DNA of 15,000 nucleotides from Hirudo medicinalis (lineage: Eukaryota; Annelida; Clitellata; Hirudinida; Hirudinidae), in NCBI GenBank assembly GCA_011800805.1, contig MPNW01001752.1, positions 12,666 through 27,665 of the forward strand. Reading direction: 5' to 3'. Each line of letters begins with the position of its first letter. Positions within the stretch are counted from its first letter, which is position 1. The translations under genes and the position numbers were made by a program. Under the pieces are notes generated by a model that was given only the letters and a program-made list of their open reading frames with translations, did no database searches and was not told the origin of the DNA. Positions 1-9,783 of this stretch are shown here, piece by piece.

Positions 1-22
1 ATTACCGCTTCTATCGTTACAG

Positions 23-34
23 CCATCATCATCA

Positions 35-66
<32 letters not shown>

Positions 67-189
67 GTCGTCACCGTCGTCGTCGTCATCATCATCACCA
101 CCACCACCACCACCGCCACCATCATCATCACTACAACCATCATCACCACCACCACTATCTCCATCACCATCACCATCATCATCATCATC
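23..189. repeat. Compound ATC/GTC/ACC microsatellite
   Basis: Uninterrupted trinucleotide array with mixed ATC, GTC and ACC units. It translates as poly-His, poly-Ile/Ser or poly-Asp depending on frame, so any ORF here is an artefact of the repeat. Confidence 0.95.
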
Positions 190-836
190 TTCACGACTAT
201 TATTTCTACTAAATAGAGCAAGGATTTGCGTTGAGTTACACGACGACCGTGTTTATTTTCCGGACAATTAGGCACGCACGGTAGTCGCCGGCGACCATTT
301 GCAGCCGGTAGATTTTTTCGCTCCAAATCCAGCTAGCCGTTCTGGCCCGTAGAATGGCCCGTAGATTTGCAGGGTCCGCTGGCTATACCGAGGACTACCA
401 CTACCCTTCCACACGTACCGCCGGTGTAGCTATTTTCCCGTTAGCTTAGCTTAGCTTCAGTCTCACAGCTGCTATCTGGCTAGCTACCGATTCTAATAAA
501 GCAGGACCTCAGAGTGGAGGATATCGGTGTTTAACTTATTTCTGGACAAAGGTCAGGGAGGTCTCGATCTCGACTGGACCAAGCCCCTCCATCGTGAACA
601 AGACCAGACAAGACAGAGCAGAGCAGTGCAAGTTGTACTGTACAACCACGGTGTGGCATTCCACATGGAGCTGGCTGGCTGGCTGGCCCATCCTAACGAC
701 CATCTAATTATTTGGACTCAATAGAACTAACCACGTCGTTACAAATGTGTAATAGACTTATTATGTTGTAATAAATTATGATATAATAGTTAATTACATA
801 TACATTGTGATGTATTACTAGGTAATTATTCATTCA

Positions 837-846
837 GTCACGTGAC
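837..846. promoter_or_regulatory. Palindromic E-box GTCACGTGAC
   Basis: A perfect 10-bp palindrome containing CACGTG, the class of site bound by USF, MITF/TFE and Myc/Max bHLH factors. It is 1.25 kb upstream of the TATA box, so its link to that promoter is only an inference. Confidence 0.3.
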
Positions 847-1160
847 CGGCTAACGAATCGGTACCAATGGACTTCCTTTTTCCACTTGTAGCTTCTTTCC
901 ATCTTTTTCTGTTTGTTCTTCCGCCTGGAGAGATGAGAGACGGAGCGAAGACCCGAAGCGCACGGAGCACGTCTAGACGAACTTCTACGATTTAAACGAT
1001 TTAAAAATTTTATTTATTTTTTGAGCATTTCCACAAAATTATTTTCTATTTCACTTCAATTGAAAAACATTAGATTCTCGTGTTTTCCGCTTCAAAATTT
1101 CATCCTCATAAATTATAAATAAGGTCAAATAAAATAAAATCACATTCAAGAGGCTTTCTC

Positions 1161-1195
1161 CCATTGGCCAGAGGACGGGCAATCCTTCGTCCAAT
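1161..1195. promoter_or_regulatory. Facing pair of CCAAT boxes
   Basis: CCATTGG (from 1161) and CCAATGG (from 1191) are reverse complements of each other about 30 bp apart. A third CCATTGG lies at 1320-1326. CCAAT/ATTGG is the NF-Y core. The cluster is suggestive of a regulatory region but lies about 0.9 kb from the TATA box. Confidence 0.3.
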
Positions 1196-1970
1196 GGAAA
1201 CCCAGGTATCGATCTCAACCAGATTACGAGTTCATTAATTATTCATTTAATTAGTCATTTATTTTTGGAAATAGTAGCTCATTGAATATTCACGAGCAGC
1301 TCTTCGAGAGCAGAAACGCCCATTGGCTGGACGGTCAGCAACCGGTGATGACAGCGTGCTGGACAGCTGAGGACGTGGAGTGCGCAAGCGTGTGGATCCA
1401 GCAAGATTTCATCTGGAAAATGACATCTTCATTCCATTGCCATGTCCACGTGGAACCGGAGAGATTGAAATTAATAATACCGCAGGAATTGGTGATGGAT
1501 AGATGCATGGATGGCAGGACTGAAGGATAGGTGAACGGATGAGTGGCCCAGTGGACGGAGTGATGGATGAATTCATCCACGTATGGAAAACACGCCTCAC
1601 GGACACGGAAGAGTAGAGGTGATGCAAGAGAAATCAATAAGAAAGGAGAGACAGAGACATCCAAGCGGTGGCAGCGATCAAAACACAAAGACAAAGAAAT
1701 AGCCTCCTATCCAGCAGTTGTCTTGAGGACCTCTCCAGTTTTCCAGCTCCTCGGAGAAGGAAAAAGAGCAGATGCAAGCTACCCCGCTCTCCTGACGAGA
1801 GAGAGAGAGATGGTTTGAGAAGAAAAGAAAGATGGCGAGGAGGAGGAGGAATTTTCTGGAAGTGAAACATTGAATTGAAAAGAATCATAATCATAACCAT
1901 AATCTAGAAAAGCCGGCGTCATCATCTGATTAAGGATCGTGATGCACATTCCATCGCTCATATGACAAGA

Positions 1971-2052
1971 CATCGCCATCATCATCGTCATCATCATCGT
2001 CATCGTCGTCGTCGTCGTCATCATCATCACCACCACCATCATCATCATCATC
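1971..2052. repeat. ATC/GTC/ACC microsatellite beside the core promoter
   Basis: Imperfect trinucleotide array of the same type as 23-189. It ends about 45 bp before the TATA box, so length changes here would alter spacing between upstream elements and the core promoter. Confidence 0.92.
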
Positions 2053-2096
2053 CCATCGTGGATGACGCAAGCATGCGAGTGCAAGGTCACAGAGGG

Positions 2097-2131
2097 TATA
2101 AAAGGCCCTATAGGCGTCAGTCACCTCTCCA
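2097..2131 (+). promoter_or_regulatory. TATA-box core promoter of the acidic-protein gene
   Basis: TATAAAAGG at 2097-2105 is a near-consensus TATA box. Initiation is expected about 25-32 bp downstream, around 2122-2131. An initiator-like TCAGTC lies at 2117-2122, and AGATCC at 2157-2162 resembles a DPE. The first good-context ATG in a long frame follows at 2439, which supports plus-strand orientation. The exact start site cannot be fixed from sequence. Confidence 0.6.
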
Positions 2132-2169
2132 GCTTCTACTTCTCATTCGCTCGTTCAGATCCGGAATCG

Positions 2170-2184
2170 ATGGAGAGACGTTAA
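2170..2184 (+). other. Upstream ORF of 4 codons in the predicted 5'UTR
   Basis: ATG GAG AGA CGT TAA encodes MERR then stop. It is the only ATG I find between the predicted start site and the main ATG at 2439. The +4 base is G but the -3 base is a pyrimidine, so leaky scanning is likely. A minimal uORF like this can lower translation of the main frame. Confidence 0.5.
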
Positions 2185-2247
2185 ATTGATTTTATTTCTC
2201 TTTTTTAAAATATCATCCTACGAAAGTGTTTAAATATCGAGAAAATC

Positions 2248-2294
2248 GACAACAATTTTCAACAACAACGACAACGACAACAACTTTCAACATC

Positions 2295-2327
<33 letters not shown>

Positions 2328-2331
2328 ATTC

Positions 2332-2374
<43 letters not shown>
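2248..2374 (+). repeat. CAA tract followed by AAT tract in the predicted leader
   Basis: 2248-2326 is rich in CAA/GAC units, ending in a clean CAA run. 2333-2374 is about 14 AAT units. If the leader is unspliced, both are in the 5'UTR between the uORF and the main ATG. They contain no ATG and should be weakly structured. Confidence 0.9.
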
Positions 2375-2438
2375 TCGTCACTTGTCGAATTAAATCTGTC
2401 AAAGAGGCTTGACTTCCAGCATCTGCATATTGTTGAGC

Positions 2439-2523
2439 ATGGATGAATTGATTGATATGGATTCAGTTTCAGTGGAGTTTGAGCCCACGATGGAGAACTG
2501 TCAGGATTCCCTGTTCATAGCAG
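2439..2523 (+). CDS. Acidic-protein gene, coding exon 1
   Basis: Starts MDELIDMDSVSVEFEPTMEN, 28 codons plus one base (phase 1). The donor is GCAG|GTAGAT. The single leftover G joins GG at 2968-2969 to make Gly, in frame with the long exon. Confidence 0.75.
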
Positions 2524-5500
2524 GTAGATTTGAGATGAAATTTTCATTCTGACAATTTGTTTAAACTGATATCAATTAATTTCATTGCTACGAAATTTAT
2601 TAATAAATGGGATTTAATTACTTTTTGATTGAATGTATTTTCTGGTTGTAATGGAACGATTGAAAAGTGATTGAAAAGTGTATCCGTCCGTCTTGTTCGT
2701 CTGTGTGTCTGCAGATATCTTCGAAAAGTCTAGCCTTTCTCTTCCTCGTCGTTCATAATTATAGAAGAGTAATTACGCGCAAAATTATGCAGAAAAATAA
2801 TTATAACAACCACGACAAGGACCACAACAATAATTTCTGGCAAACCATCAACACCACCGCCACTGCCGTCAGCAATAACAACAAGAATAATAATAAATTA
2901 TGATAATGCCAACAACAGCAACAACAATAGACATTCTCATCACCGATCTCTCATTACTCATTCACAGGGAGGCCCTACAAAGCCAGCGACGACGACGATG
3001 AGGAAGAGGAGGAAGAAGAAAACAGCAGCTACCGCCCTGCTGACTCATCAGCGCAGACGTCTGGAATCGCTCCTTACGTCGAAGCCGAAGCGGCTTCTGT
3101 CGCCATGACCACACTGGCGACAGAATTGACAGACGAAGAGATTCGTGACGTTCAGGAAATGGGTGTGAAACTCCAGGAATTCGTTCTCGACTCGGCTGAG
3201 GATGAGGAACTTCAAGCCATCCACGATGAGGACTCATCCGCCCAGCTTCCAACAGAGCTGGAGAAGCGGCCGAAAGCCAGCGAAACAGACGTGGACGACA
3301 TCATGAGCGACTCCTTTACTCTCGCCAGTGCCGTCGACTGCAGTCAGAACGATCGCAGCGACGTGAAAGAATCCGAGCGACATCGCGAGACAAGCCTTCC
3401 ACTGGATGACGACGACGACGACGACGAGAACGACATGAAGGAGCTTCTAAGATTTAAGAGGCAGAACAGCAGGGACTACCTGGAGCAGGCACCTATTGAC
3501 GGACTCCTGGAAGGCATAGCTGAGGAGCCAGAAGAGGAAGGAACGAAGGAAATTGAGGAGGAATATGACTCCGTGGTCATCAAGGACGAAGAGGACGAAA
3601 GTGGTAGCGTTAGCGATGCTGCAAACGACACTGGCAAGGAGACTGAGGAAAGCGAAGCTGTCGACAACCCATCGCCTTCTGTGGTCGATGTAGTCACGTC
3701 GGACGAGGCCGTTACGGCGACAGTCGTCGATGTCGACGGCGAAGACGACATCGAGGTACCCTTAGATGCAATTCAAACTGCTGAGCCATGCGATCTTCAT
3801 GAACCTCAAAATGGCGAATTCTCAGAAGATGATGTCGTGGATCACACGACTGGAGTGTCCAGTCAGAAGCAAGAAACAGAAGAAGGCGAGGGATTGATAG
3901 TTTCAGCCGAACCGGCAGTAGAACCCATGGACACGACCACCAGTCCTTCATCTTCTGGAACGACATCTGACGAAAACGCCGCTACTTTCGACGTTGCCAA
4001 AGGATCAGACAAAGCCTCTGCTGATGAACTGACAGTTACAACCAGTCAGTCTAAGAACAGAAACCACGATTACGTCAATATAGGAGACCTGGATGCACCA
4101 TCCAACGACTTAGACGCTGAAACTGTACGAAGAGCAGCCAAGGCAGAAATAAGTGACGAGGATTTCTGTTTTGATGAGACACCAACCAAGAGCTCCGAAC
4201 GGACTGACGCCAGCTGCGACTACGTCAACGTCGATACCATCAGGGCCAACAAGAGGCTGGTCAGCCGCATGATCCAAGAGGGTAACGATGAAGAGTTCGA
4301 GAGATTGGAGGCTGAAATCATATCAAAACTTGAAGATGAAGAAGACAGCGATTATTGCGTTCCAAAGTCTACTCCAGTCGAGGCGAAGTCAGGTGATACG
4401 GAACTCAAGCAGTTTGCTGACATCAATGGATCTGCTGCCACCGATGAGAACGAGAACCTCTCTCTGAGTGGCCATCAAGACTTGTTGGCTGCCGATGTCG
4501 CATTAGCAGACGAAACATCGAATCTCCCAGATACCCTAAAATCTCTGGATAATACGAGAAATGAGGAATTTAAAGAGGATGAACAGACCTCTGAAATTTC
4601 CGCTTCGGTCAAGGAATTTGGACAGTGGACCTGCGAGAAAACCTCCAAGGAGAATGGAAGCTCTGAACAAGCTGTAGACTCCGATGATGAAATTATCACC
4701 AATTATAAACATCACGAATCCCAAAAAGCCATTTCAATTCACGAGCAGGAGAAAATGTTAAGAGAAGAAATAGAATCATGTCGAGATGACCTTTCCCTCA
4801 AGGAGTCTTTTGGTCTGCAGCACGTCAAAAAGTCCAACCTCAAATCTGACCATTCGAGACTAGCTTCACCAGCCTATGAAACATCTTCTGGCGTCAGAAC
4901 AAACGACATCCTACCTGAAGCGGGGAGCGTCAAGGCCCTCGTGGCTCAGTGGCAGCAGATGGAGAGCAAGCGATGGAGCAGAAAGGATGACATGAAAGTT
5001 CAAAATGGCGGTGAACAGGCGGAAAGCCGAGGAATGAATAGGTTTGCTAATTGCCCCAAAGCATTTTTCATCTGAGATTCTAAAGTCCAAAAATCTGAAA
5101 ATCTGAGTTGAATGTTTTCTTCTTTTTCTTCTTCTTCTTTCTTCTTCTTCTTCTTCTTCTTCTTCTTCTTCTTCTTCTTTTTCTTCTTCATTCACTCNTG
5201 AAAATCTGAGTTGAATGTTTTCTTCTTTTTCTTCTTCTTCTTCTTCTTTTTCTTCTTCTTCTTCTTCTTCTTCTTCTTCTTCTTCTTCTTTTGCTTCAAT
5301 ATTTTGTTCTAAGTATTTATTGTGGATCCACTAAATAAGCTTAAATTGTATGATAGAAAATTTATCCTCAAATCTTATATTGATCTACAGGAAAACGCGT
5401 GCTTGCTGGTTCGGTATTGCTTTTCAGAGCTTGAAACGCCTCCCTCTAATAATACTCACGGTCAAAATATAAATACAAATTAAATTCAGGAGAAATTAAA

Positions 5501-5849
5501 TTTGTATTTATTCGGAATTAATAATTTATAATTTTTCTCAGTTAAATACTTAAAAAGATGATTACTTCTAAGATCACGGTCATGTGGACCACTGCCTCGA
5601 AAGATTCGAGTTCTGTCTCCTGATGGAGTTTTGGACGACGAAGGAAGGAGGATCAACGACTGGACCGTCGTCGTCGGAGGAGGAGAAGGCGGAGACTTAC
5701 AGGAGCAGTACAATTCCCAGCCAAGTCTGACCAGAGCCATGCTCGTCAAGTTCGAGAGATTGGACTATGAGACGAGCACTTCTGCAAAACAAGCACCACC
5801 CCCACGAAAAAGGTTTTATATTCGGCATACCGACAATTGTTCATCATGA
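2439..5849 (+). CDS. Acidic, low-complexity protein with paired YVN motifs (three exons, about 811 aa)
   Basis: Predicted joined CDS: 2439-2523, 2968-5041, 5573-5849, totalling 2436 nt, or 811 codons plus TGA. The ATG has A at -3 and G at +4. Junction phases agree at both introns. Most of the chain is rich in D, E, S and T, with an acidic run near residue 36-46 and a seven-Asp run near 180, and looks disordered. Tyr397 and Tyr447 sit in DYVNI and DYVNV; pYxN is the known preferred ligand of Grb2-type SH2 domains. Tyr491 is in DYCVP. A conserved-looking segment near the end of exon 2 (SVKALVAQWQQMES) echoes one in exon 3 (LTRAMLVKFERLDYE). No membrane segment, signal peptide or enzyme domain is visible. 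I do not recognise the family; a cytoplasmic scaffold or docking protein is an inference. The last exon could instead splice on at 5812. Confidence 0.7.
2524..2967 (+). other. Intron 1 of the acidic-protein gene
   Basis: 444 nt, with donor GTAGAT and acceptor CATTCACAG. It holds a diffuse AAC/AAT/ACC-rich stretch at about 2800-2930, and all three frames contain stops. Confidence 0.65.
2968..5041 (+). CDS. Acidic-protein gene, main exon
   Basis: Open from the acceptor at 2967. The methionine at 3105 is internal (about residue 75): the 45 codons before it are open and continue the acidic composition into exon 1. The exon probably ends at 5041 (AATAG|GTTTGC, phase 2), because 'AG' plus A at 5573 makes Arg and keeps frame. 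If that weak donor is not used, the frame reads on 11 more residues to TGA at 5073-5075, giving a shorter isoform. Confidence 0.8.
5042..5572 (+). other. Intron 2 of the acidic-protein gene
   Basis: Donor GTTTGC (non-consensus apart from +5 G), acceptor TTACTTCTAAG. It contains two CTT tracts and an N at 5198 flanked by a direct duplication. Confidence 0.55.
5096..5292. repeat. Duplicated CTT microsatellite around an N
   Basis: CTT tracts occupy about 5118-5189 and 5221-5292. The 18-nt leader TGAAAATCTGAGTTGAAT and about 25 nt of the following tract occur twice, at 5096 and at 5199, immediately after the N at 5198. This looks like two contig ends that overlap but were not merged. Confidence 0.85.
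5573..5849 (+). CDS. Acidic-protein gene, last exon
   Basis: After acceptor TTCTAAG, the phase-matched frame is open for 92 codons to TGA at 5847-5849. It reads RSRSCGPLPRKIRVLSPDG, then a Gly/Glu-rich piece, SLTRAMLVKFERLDYE and a basic APPPRKR stretch. Codon content resembles exon 2. An AAAAAG|GTTTTA site at 5812/5813 could be a donor to an unseen exon, in which case the last 12 residues are not used. Confidence 0.6.
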
Positions 5850-5967
5850 GGATAGTTTTTTTCTGACTGACATTGTTACATCTTTCATGAAGGATTTTCA
5901 AATTAAGTAATACATCATCTTAGATGTTTTTTTGGTCACAATCCAACGTAAAAGCATGTGGCATAGC

Positions 5968-5973
5968 AATAAA
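5968..5973 (+). terminator. Candidate polyadenylation signal AATAAA
   Basis: Canonical hexamer about 120 nt after the predicted stop at 5849. It supports this being the 3' end of the acidic-protein gene. Confidence 0.45.
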
Positions 5974-8118
5974 TCTCACAAAAGTGGAGGAATCCATTGC
6001 AGCCTTTCAAGTTAAAAGTGAAATATTTTACATGTTTTGTTGCTTAAAGAGGACCAATCTTGGAAGTTCCCTTAAAATATGCTATAGTACAAATGGTGCG
6101 TACACTGTACCGGCAAAGTAAATCGCATACCGGTGCAATATTTTATTTTCAGTAACGAAGTTTGAAGTCTTTTTCGAGCATTCGAATTCAAACTCTTGTG
6201 TCGTTGGAATACAAACTCTTATACTTTCTACTGAAATCTACTTTTAGTGTTTTATAGATTTTAGGTGCACAAATCGATTTTATCGAAATCTTTTGCGATA
6301 ATCCAGTGCAATGAAATTTGGTTTCCAATCGATCAACTGAAAAGCAAATTTCACCTTCCAGAATCTCTTAATTTCCCTTTTTTTTAATCACGAAAGTGCA
6401 ACACTGCTGCATATGTTAAAACTCTGTTTATTTGTAAGGATATTAAAGAGGTTCACGCCACTTAAACAGTCGTATTGATTAAGTTAAGACATTTGTGAAC
6501 ATTTCCATTATCCAAATCATGTACTTTCTGATTGTTCAACTGATAAAGCAACGATGTACCGTGATTTTGTGTAACTTGAACACAGTAATTGCTTACGGAC
6601 AAAGGAATTTAATTAAATATTTCAATGAATTAATTGCAGACTTTCAAATGGGAGGTTAAGGAAATGAAGACCCTCAATCGTCCGGGCTTCTTGGCCCACT
6701 GACCGTCGTCAGCAATCAGACTCCTCCGTCGGAATAATTTTTTAGACATAGAATTGTGCGGATTGTGGACTTCACTCTTTTTGTATTTTTTAGATTCGTT
6801 AGTCGGAGAATTATTATTTTGATGTTTTTACCGAGGTATGACACACATCTTTGTAATTCTTTTTATCTAAGTTTTCAACTCCATCGTTTGCCTCCCGGGG
6901 AGGGAGAAATTTATACATTTCGGAATAAATTAATCTCGATGAATCAGCTTTATTTTCTTCAAAAATTAATCGTAATAAAAAGAAATACTCAATGCGAGAA
7001 ATTCACAAGAAACGTGTATGATGACAAAAATCCAATAATCCTGTCGAAAGAAGTAACGATTGTAGCAAAAAAATGTCGCATCGAAATATATCACAAAAAG
7101 AAAATAGATACTCGCAATAAAATACATTTTTAAAGACATGCCGGACGAAAACAAGTTCGAAATGTTATAATTCGGCATCGAAACTCTAAACAAGCAAACG
7201 AAATCTCGAGGATAATAAAAAAAGATTTTGACCATTTAAGGCAAAAAAAAATTGTTGACATTTCATTATAATTGCGCTATCCACGAATGATTTGAGCCAT
7301 TTACACCCCTATTCGTGCAATAATAAACAAGAGGAGCGAACATTCGCAGACGCCGCCACGTTCGGGGGAGGGGAGGGATGAAATCAATTCAAAGGGAGGA
7401 AATGCCGTTTTATCGGCGTGCAATTGATCGCCATTTGCTGTCTTTTCGCATCTCTCTGGAAATAAAATCTGATTAATCCAAGGAATCCGGCCTTGGAGGG
7501 TGAAAAATCGATTCGGATTTTAAAGGAGGCGAAATTTTATCGCAACCTGCGTCTCCCGGAGACGACCGTTGAAGTATTTTCGTGCCGAGCGCGGATGATG
7601 TAGTGTCAAAAAACACTTTATGGGATTAAATTCCCCACCAATGCGCAGCCAATGCCCACTGGATGTTTATGCTGCTATCTCCAGTCAAATTAGAGTCGAG
7701 CGACTTATAAAACATTCCTGGGTTGCAAATGAGGGCTCGAAATTGCTATTTCCTTTAAAAACAAAGATATATAATGTGCACCAACTTCATTTTATCTGAA
7801 CATATAATAGGGTTTGGAGCCTCCACCTCCTTACTGTAAACCATCGGAGGTGTCAAAAAGAAGGAAAATTGTGCAAAATGTGATGCACTAGTGGATTATA
7901 AAGTACTGAGTAAAAAATTGCTCAAGGAATATTTAGAGATATTCAGAAAATCATCAGCTGTGAGGCGTTTGGCAGCTTGAAAGTGCAACGTAAAATTGAT
8001 GATATGAGGAAAAATTGAATACCTAAATTGGCCGTGGTCAGGCAACAATACTGTACAATATATTAAAATCAGAAGCTCCTGCATATAATTTTTATAGTAT
8101 CCTTTCTGTTATTATGTT
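5974..8118. other. AT-rich region between convergent genes
   Basis: No gene supported. It contains a 103-codon AT-rich open frame (6822-7133, plus), a GC-richer patch at 7330-7390 with G runs, and an ordinary unique stretch 7400-7760 with two TAATCC/GGATTA sites. Small hairpins lie near 7601 (AGTGT/ACACT) and 7824-7852 (CCACCTCC and GGAGGTG). Confidence 0.55.
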
Positions 8119-8124
8119 TTTATT
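8119..8124 (-). terminator. Candidate polyadenylation signal of the vasohibin gene
   Basis: Plus-strand TTTATT reads AATAAA on the minus strand, about 137 nt past the predicted vasohibin stop at 8261. A second AATAAA at 8331-8336 lies inside the last coding exon and is less likely to be used. Confidence 0.4.
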
Positions 8125-8260
8125 ATTATATCATTTCTTAATACTCACAATTACATAATTATTTGATAATTTAAAGAGAATAATGTGATGAATCCTTGTA
8201 AACAGATCGTATAGCAAATACGCATCTGCGAGATGCCGTTGCACACGAGAGGCACTACCT

Positions 8261-8387
8261 TCACATCATTGTGGGCATGGACTGAACCCGACCACCCATC
8301 TTTTGAAATTTAGCATTCCCTGAGGATAACTTTATTGTCAGCTTAGTTGGATCATGGATTTTATCCACATCTTCCTTGGCTCCAAAT
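8261..8387 (-). CDS. VASH: Vasohibin last exon (candidate)
   Basis: Strong acceptor TGTTCCATTTTCAG. The phase-2 frame is open for 41 codons (FGAKEDVDKIHDPTKLTIKL onward) to TGA. Vasohibin tails vary between species, so homology cannot confirm it. Joining to donor 8967 gives KKVGTDP-FGAKED and a divisible-by-three CDS. Confidence 0.55.
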
Positions 8388-9741
8388 CTGAAAATGGAAC
8401 AAATAAAAGTGGAGAAGATGGCTTGGTGTATTTGCGATCAGCTAGCAGCAGGCAGCAAAAATAACAACAGTCAAATCACTTCGACGGGAACACTTTTCTC
8501 GATTTTCTTGCGATCTTCTTCATCGAAAGATTATCACGGATCTGCACAAATTACGTCTCGTATAAATATTCCGTAAACCGAGAGGCAGTTCGACGAATTT
8601 ATGAGGTATCGAAGCTCGCATCGAGAATGTCCTCATCGCGTACGGCTTAGGAGAGAGATTAGGGAGAAGTTGCCAACATCAATTTAGATACTTAAACGGC
8701 ATAAAACACGCCATCGATAAACGTGACACAAGTCATTCGTACAAAAAGACTAACCTGCATCGTTAAATTTGACAGGCTCGCGTGCCAAGTCGAGCTCTGA
8801 GAAATAAAGAACGTACTAAATTTTACGACGACCAAAATGGCGATCACGAAACTATAACATCAACGTTGCTTTGGTGTTTGCTATTGCGATGCCTGTCCAA
8901 ATAAAATTGCCAAAAAGAAAAAATGAATAAAATGTCGATGTTTTTGATGCTAATAAACAAACGAACGGATCGGTGCCGACCTTCTTTCCGATGCTTCTTT
9001 GCCATCGGTTGATTTCTTTCCTAAGTTCATCCCAGCTGAGTCTGTGGCACTGAATCAGATTCATCTGCAAATGGCATAGAATACTGAACAACAGGAAGAC
9101 AATATAAGTGCAACTATTAACAATATTAATAATAATAATGGTAATAATAACAATTATAGCAGTCATAATAGCAACAATATCATAGGAATGTGATTTGATA
9201 TTACAAATATTAAATACTAAGTGATTAATAACAATTGAATAAATACAAATAATATTTTTTTAAGACGACAGACATTCCAGCATATGGCCTCGTAAGTATG
9301 GGGGTCGTGGGTCACAACGCCCCCAATCTTTATCCTCAGAACCTCGTGTCCATCTGGAGATTAAACGGCAATTAAATTTATAATGACCAGCAAGCTAGAA
9401 CATTGCATTAGTGGGTTTTTTTATTGGTTAGGTTTGAATAAAACAAAACAATAATTATGTATTTAATTCTAATATTAACCTGACAAATAATTTATTGTAT
9501 ATAATTGTTGCGACCTTGAATCATCACTATCAACTCATTCCTATTCCTCCTCGTCATCATCATCGCAATAACCATCATCATCATCATCATCATCGTCATC
9601 ATCAACACTCACTTTCCCTGTAAGATCTCAAGAAATCCTCCAGCAAATCGGCCAAATTCTATAAGAATTCTGTTACTGTGATTAACTGAGAGTAACAACT
9701 ACAACCCAATCATACATTAATAGCCATAATAACACCAATCA

Positions 9742-9783
<42 letters not shown>

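Larger units (their letters stand above)
190..1970. other. Non-coding region upstream of the acidic-protein gene
   Basis: No convincing coding region. 200-730 is fairly GC-balanced unique sequence with small local duplications (a GGCCCGTAGA unit twice near 345-365, GGCTGGCTGG near 672-688). 730-840 and 970-1140 are AT-rich. 1280-1700 has open frames on both strands, but they overlap, lack good starts and show no family signal. The motifs worth noting are a CACGTG palindrome (837-846) and three CCAAT boxes (1161-1195, 1319-1326). A short GA run lies at 1798-1810. Confidence 0.6.

Noticed and set aside
1930..2189. ORFs on both strands giving poly-Asp, poly-Met or poly-His proteins
   Set aside because: They are translations of the ATC/GTC microsatellite and have no non-repeat content that looks like protein.
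5042..5075. FANCPKAFFI as the true C-terminus of the acidic protein
   Set aside because: The frame fits exon 3 through donor 5041 with matching phase, and exon 3 has coding character. Kept only as a possible intron-retention isoform.
4911..5195. Minus-strand poly-Glu and poly-Lys ORFs
   Set aside because: Produced by the CTT tract; they also run antisense over a well-supported exon.
7360..7400. G-quadruplex at the G-rich patch
   Set aside because: Only three close G runs; the fourth is far away, so a stable quadruplex is doubtful.
8376..8576. 66-aa plus-strand ORF
   Set aside because: Starts antisense to the vasohibin last exon acceptor and shows no protein-like features.
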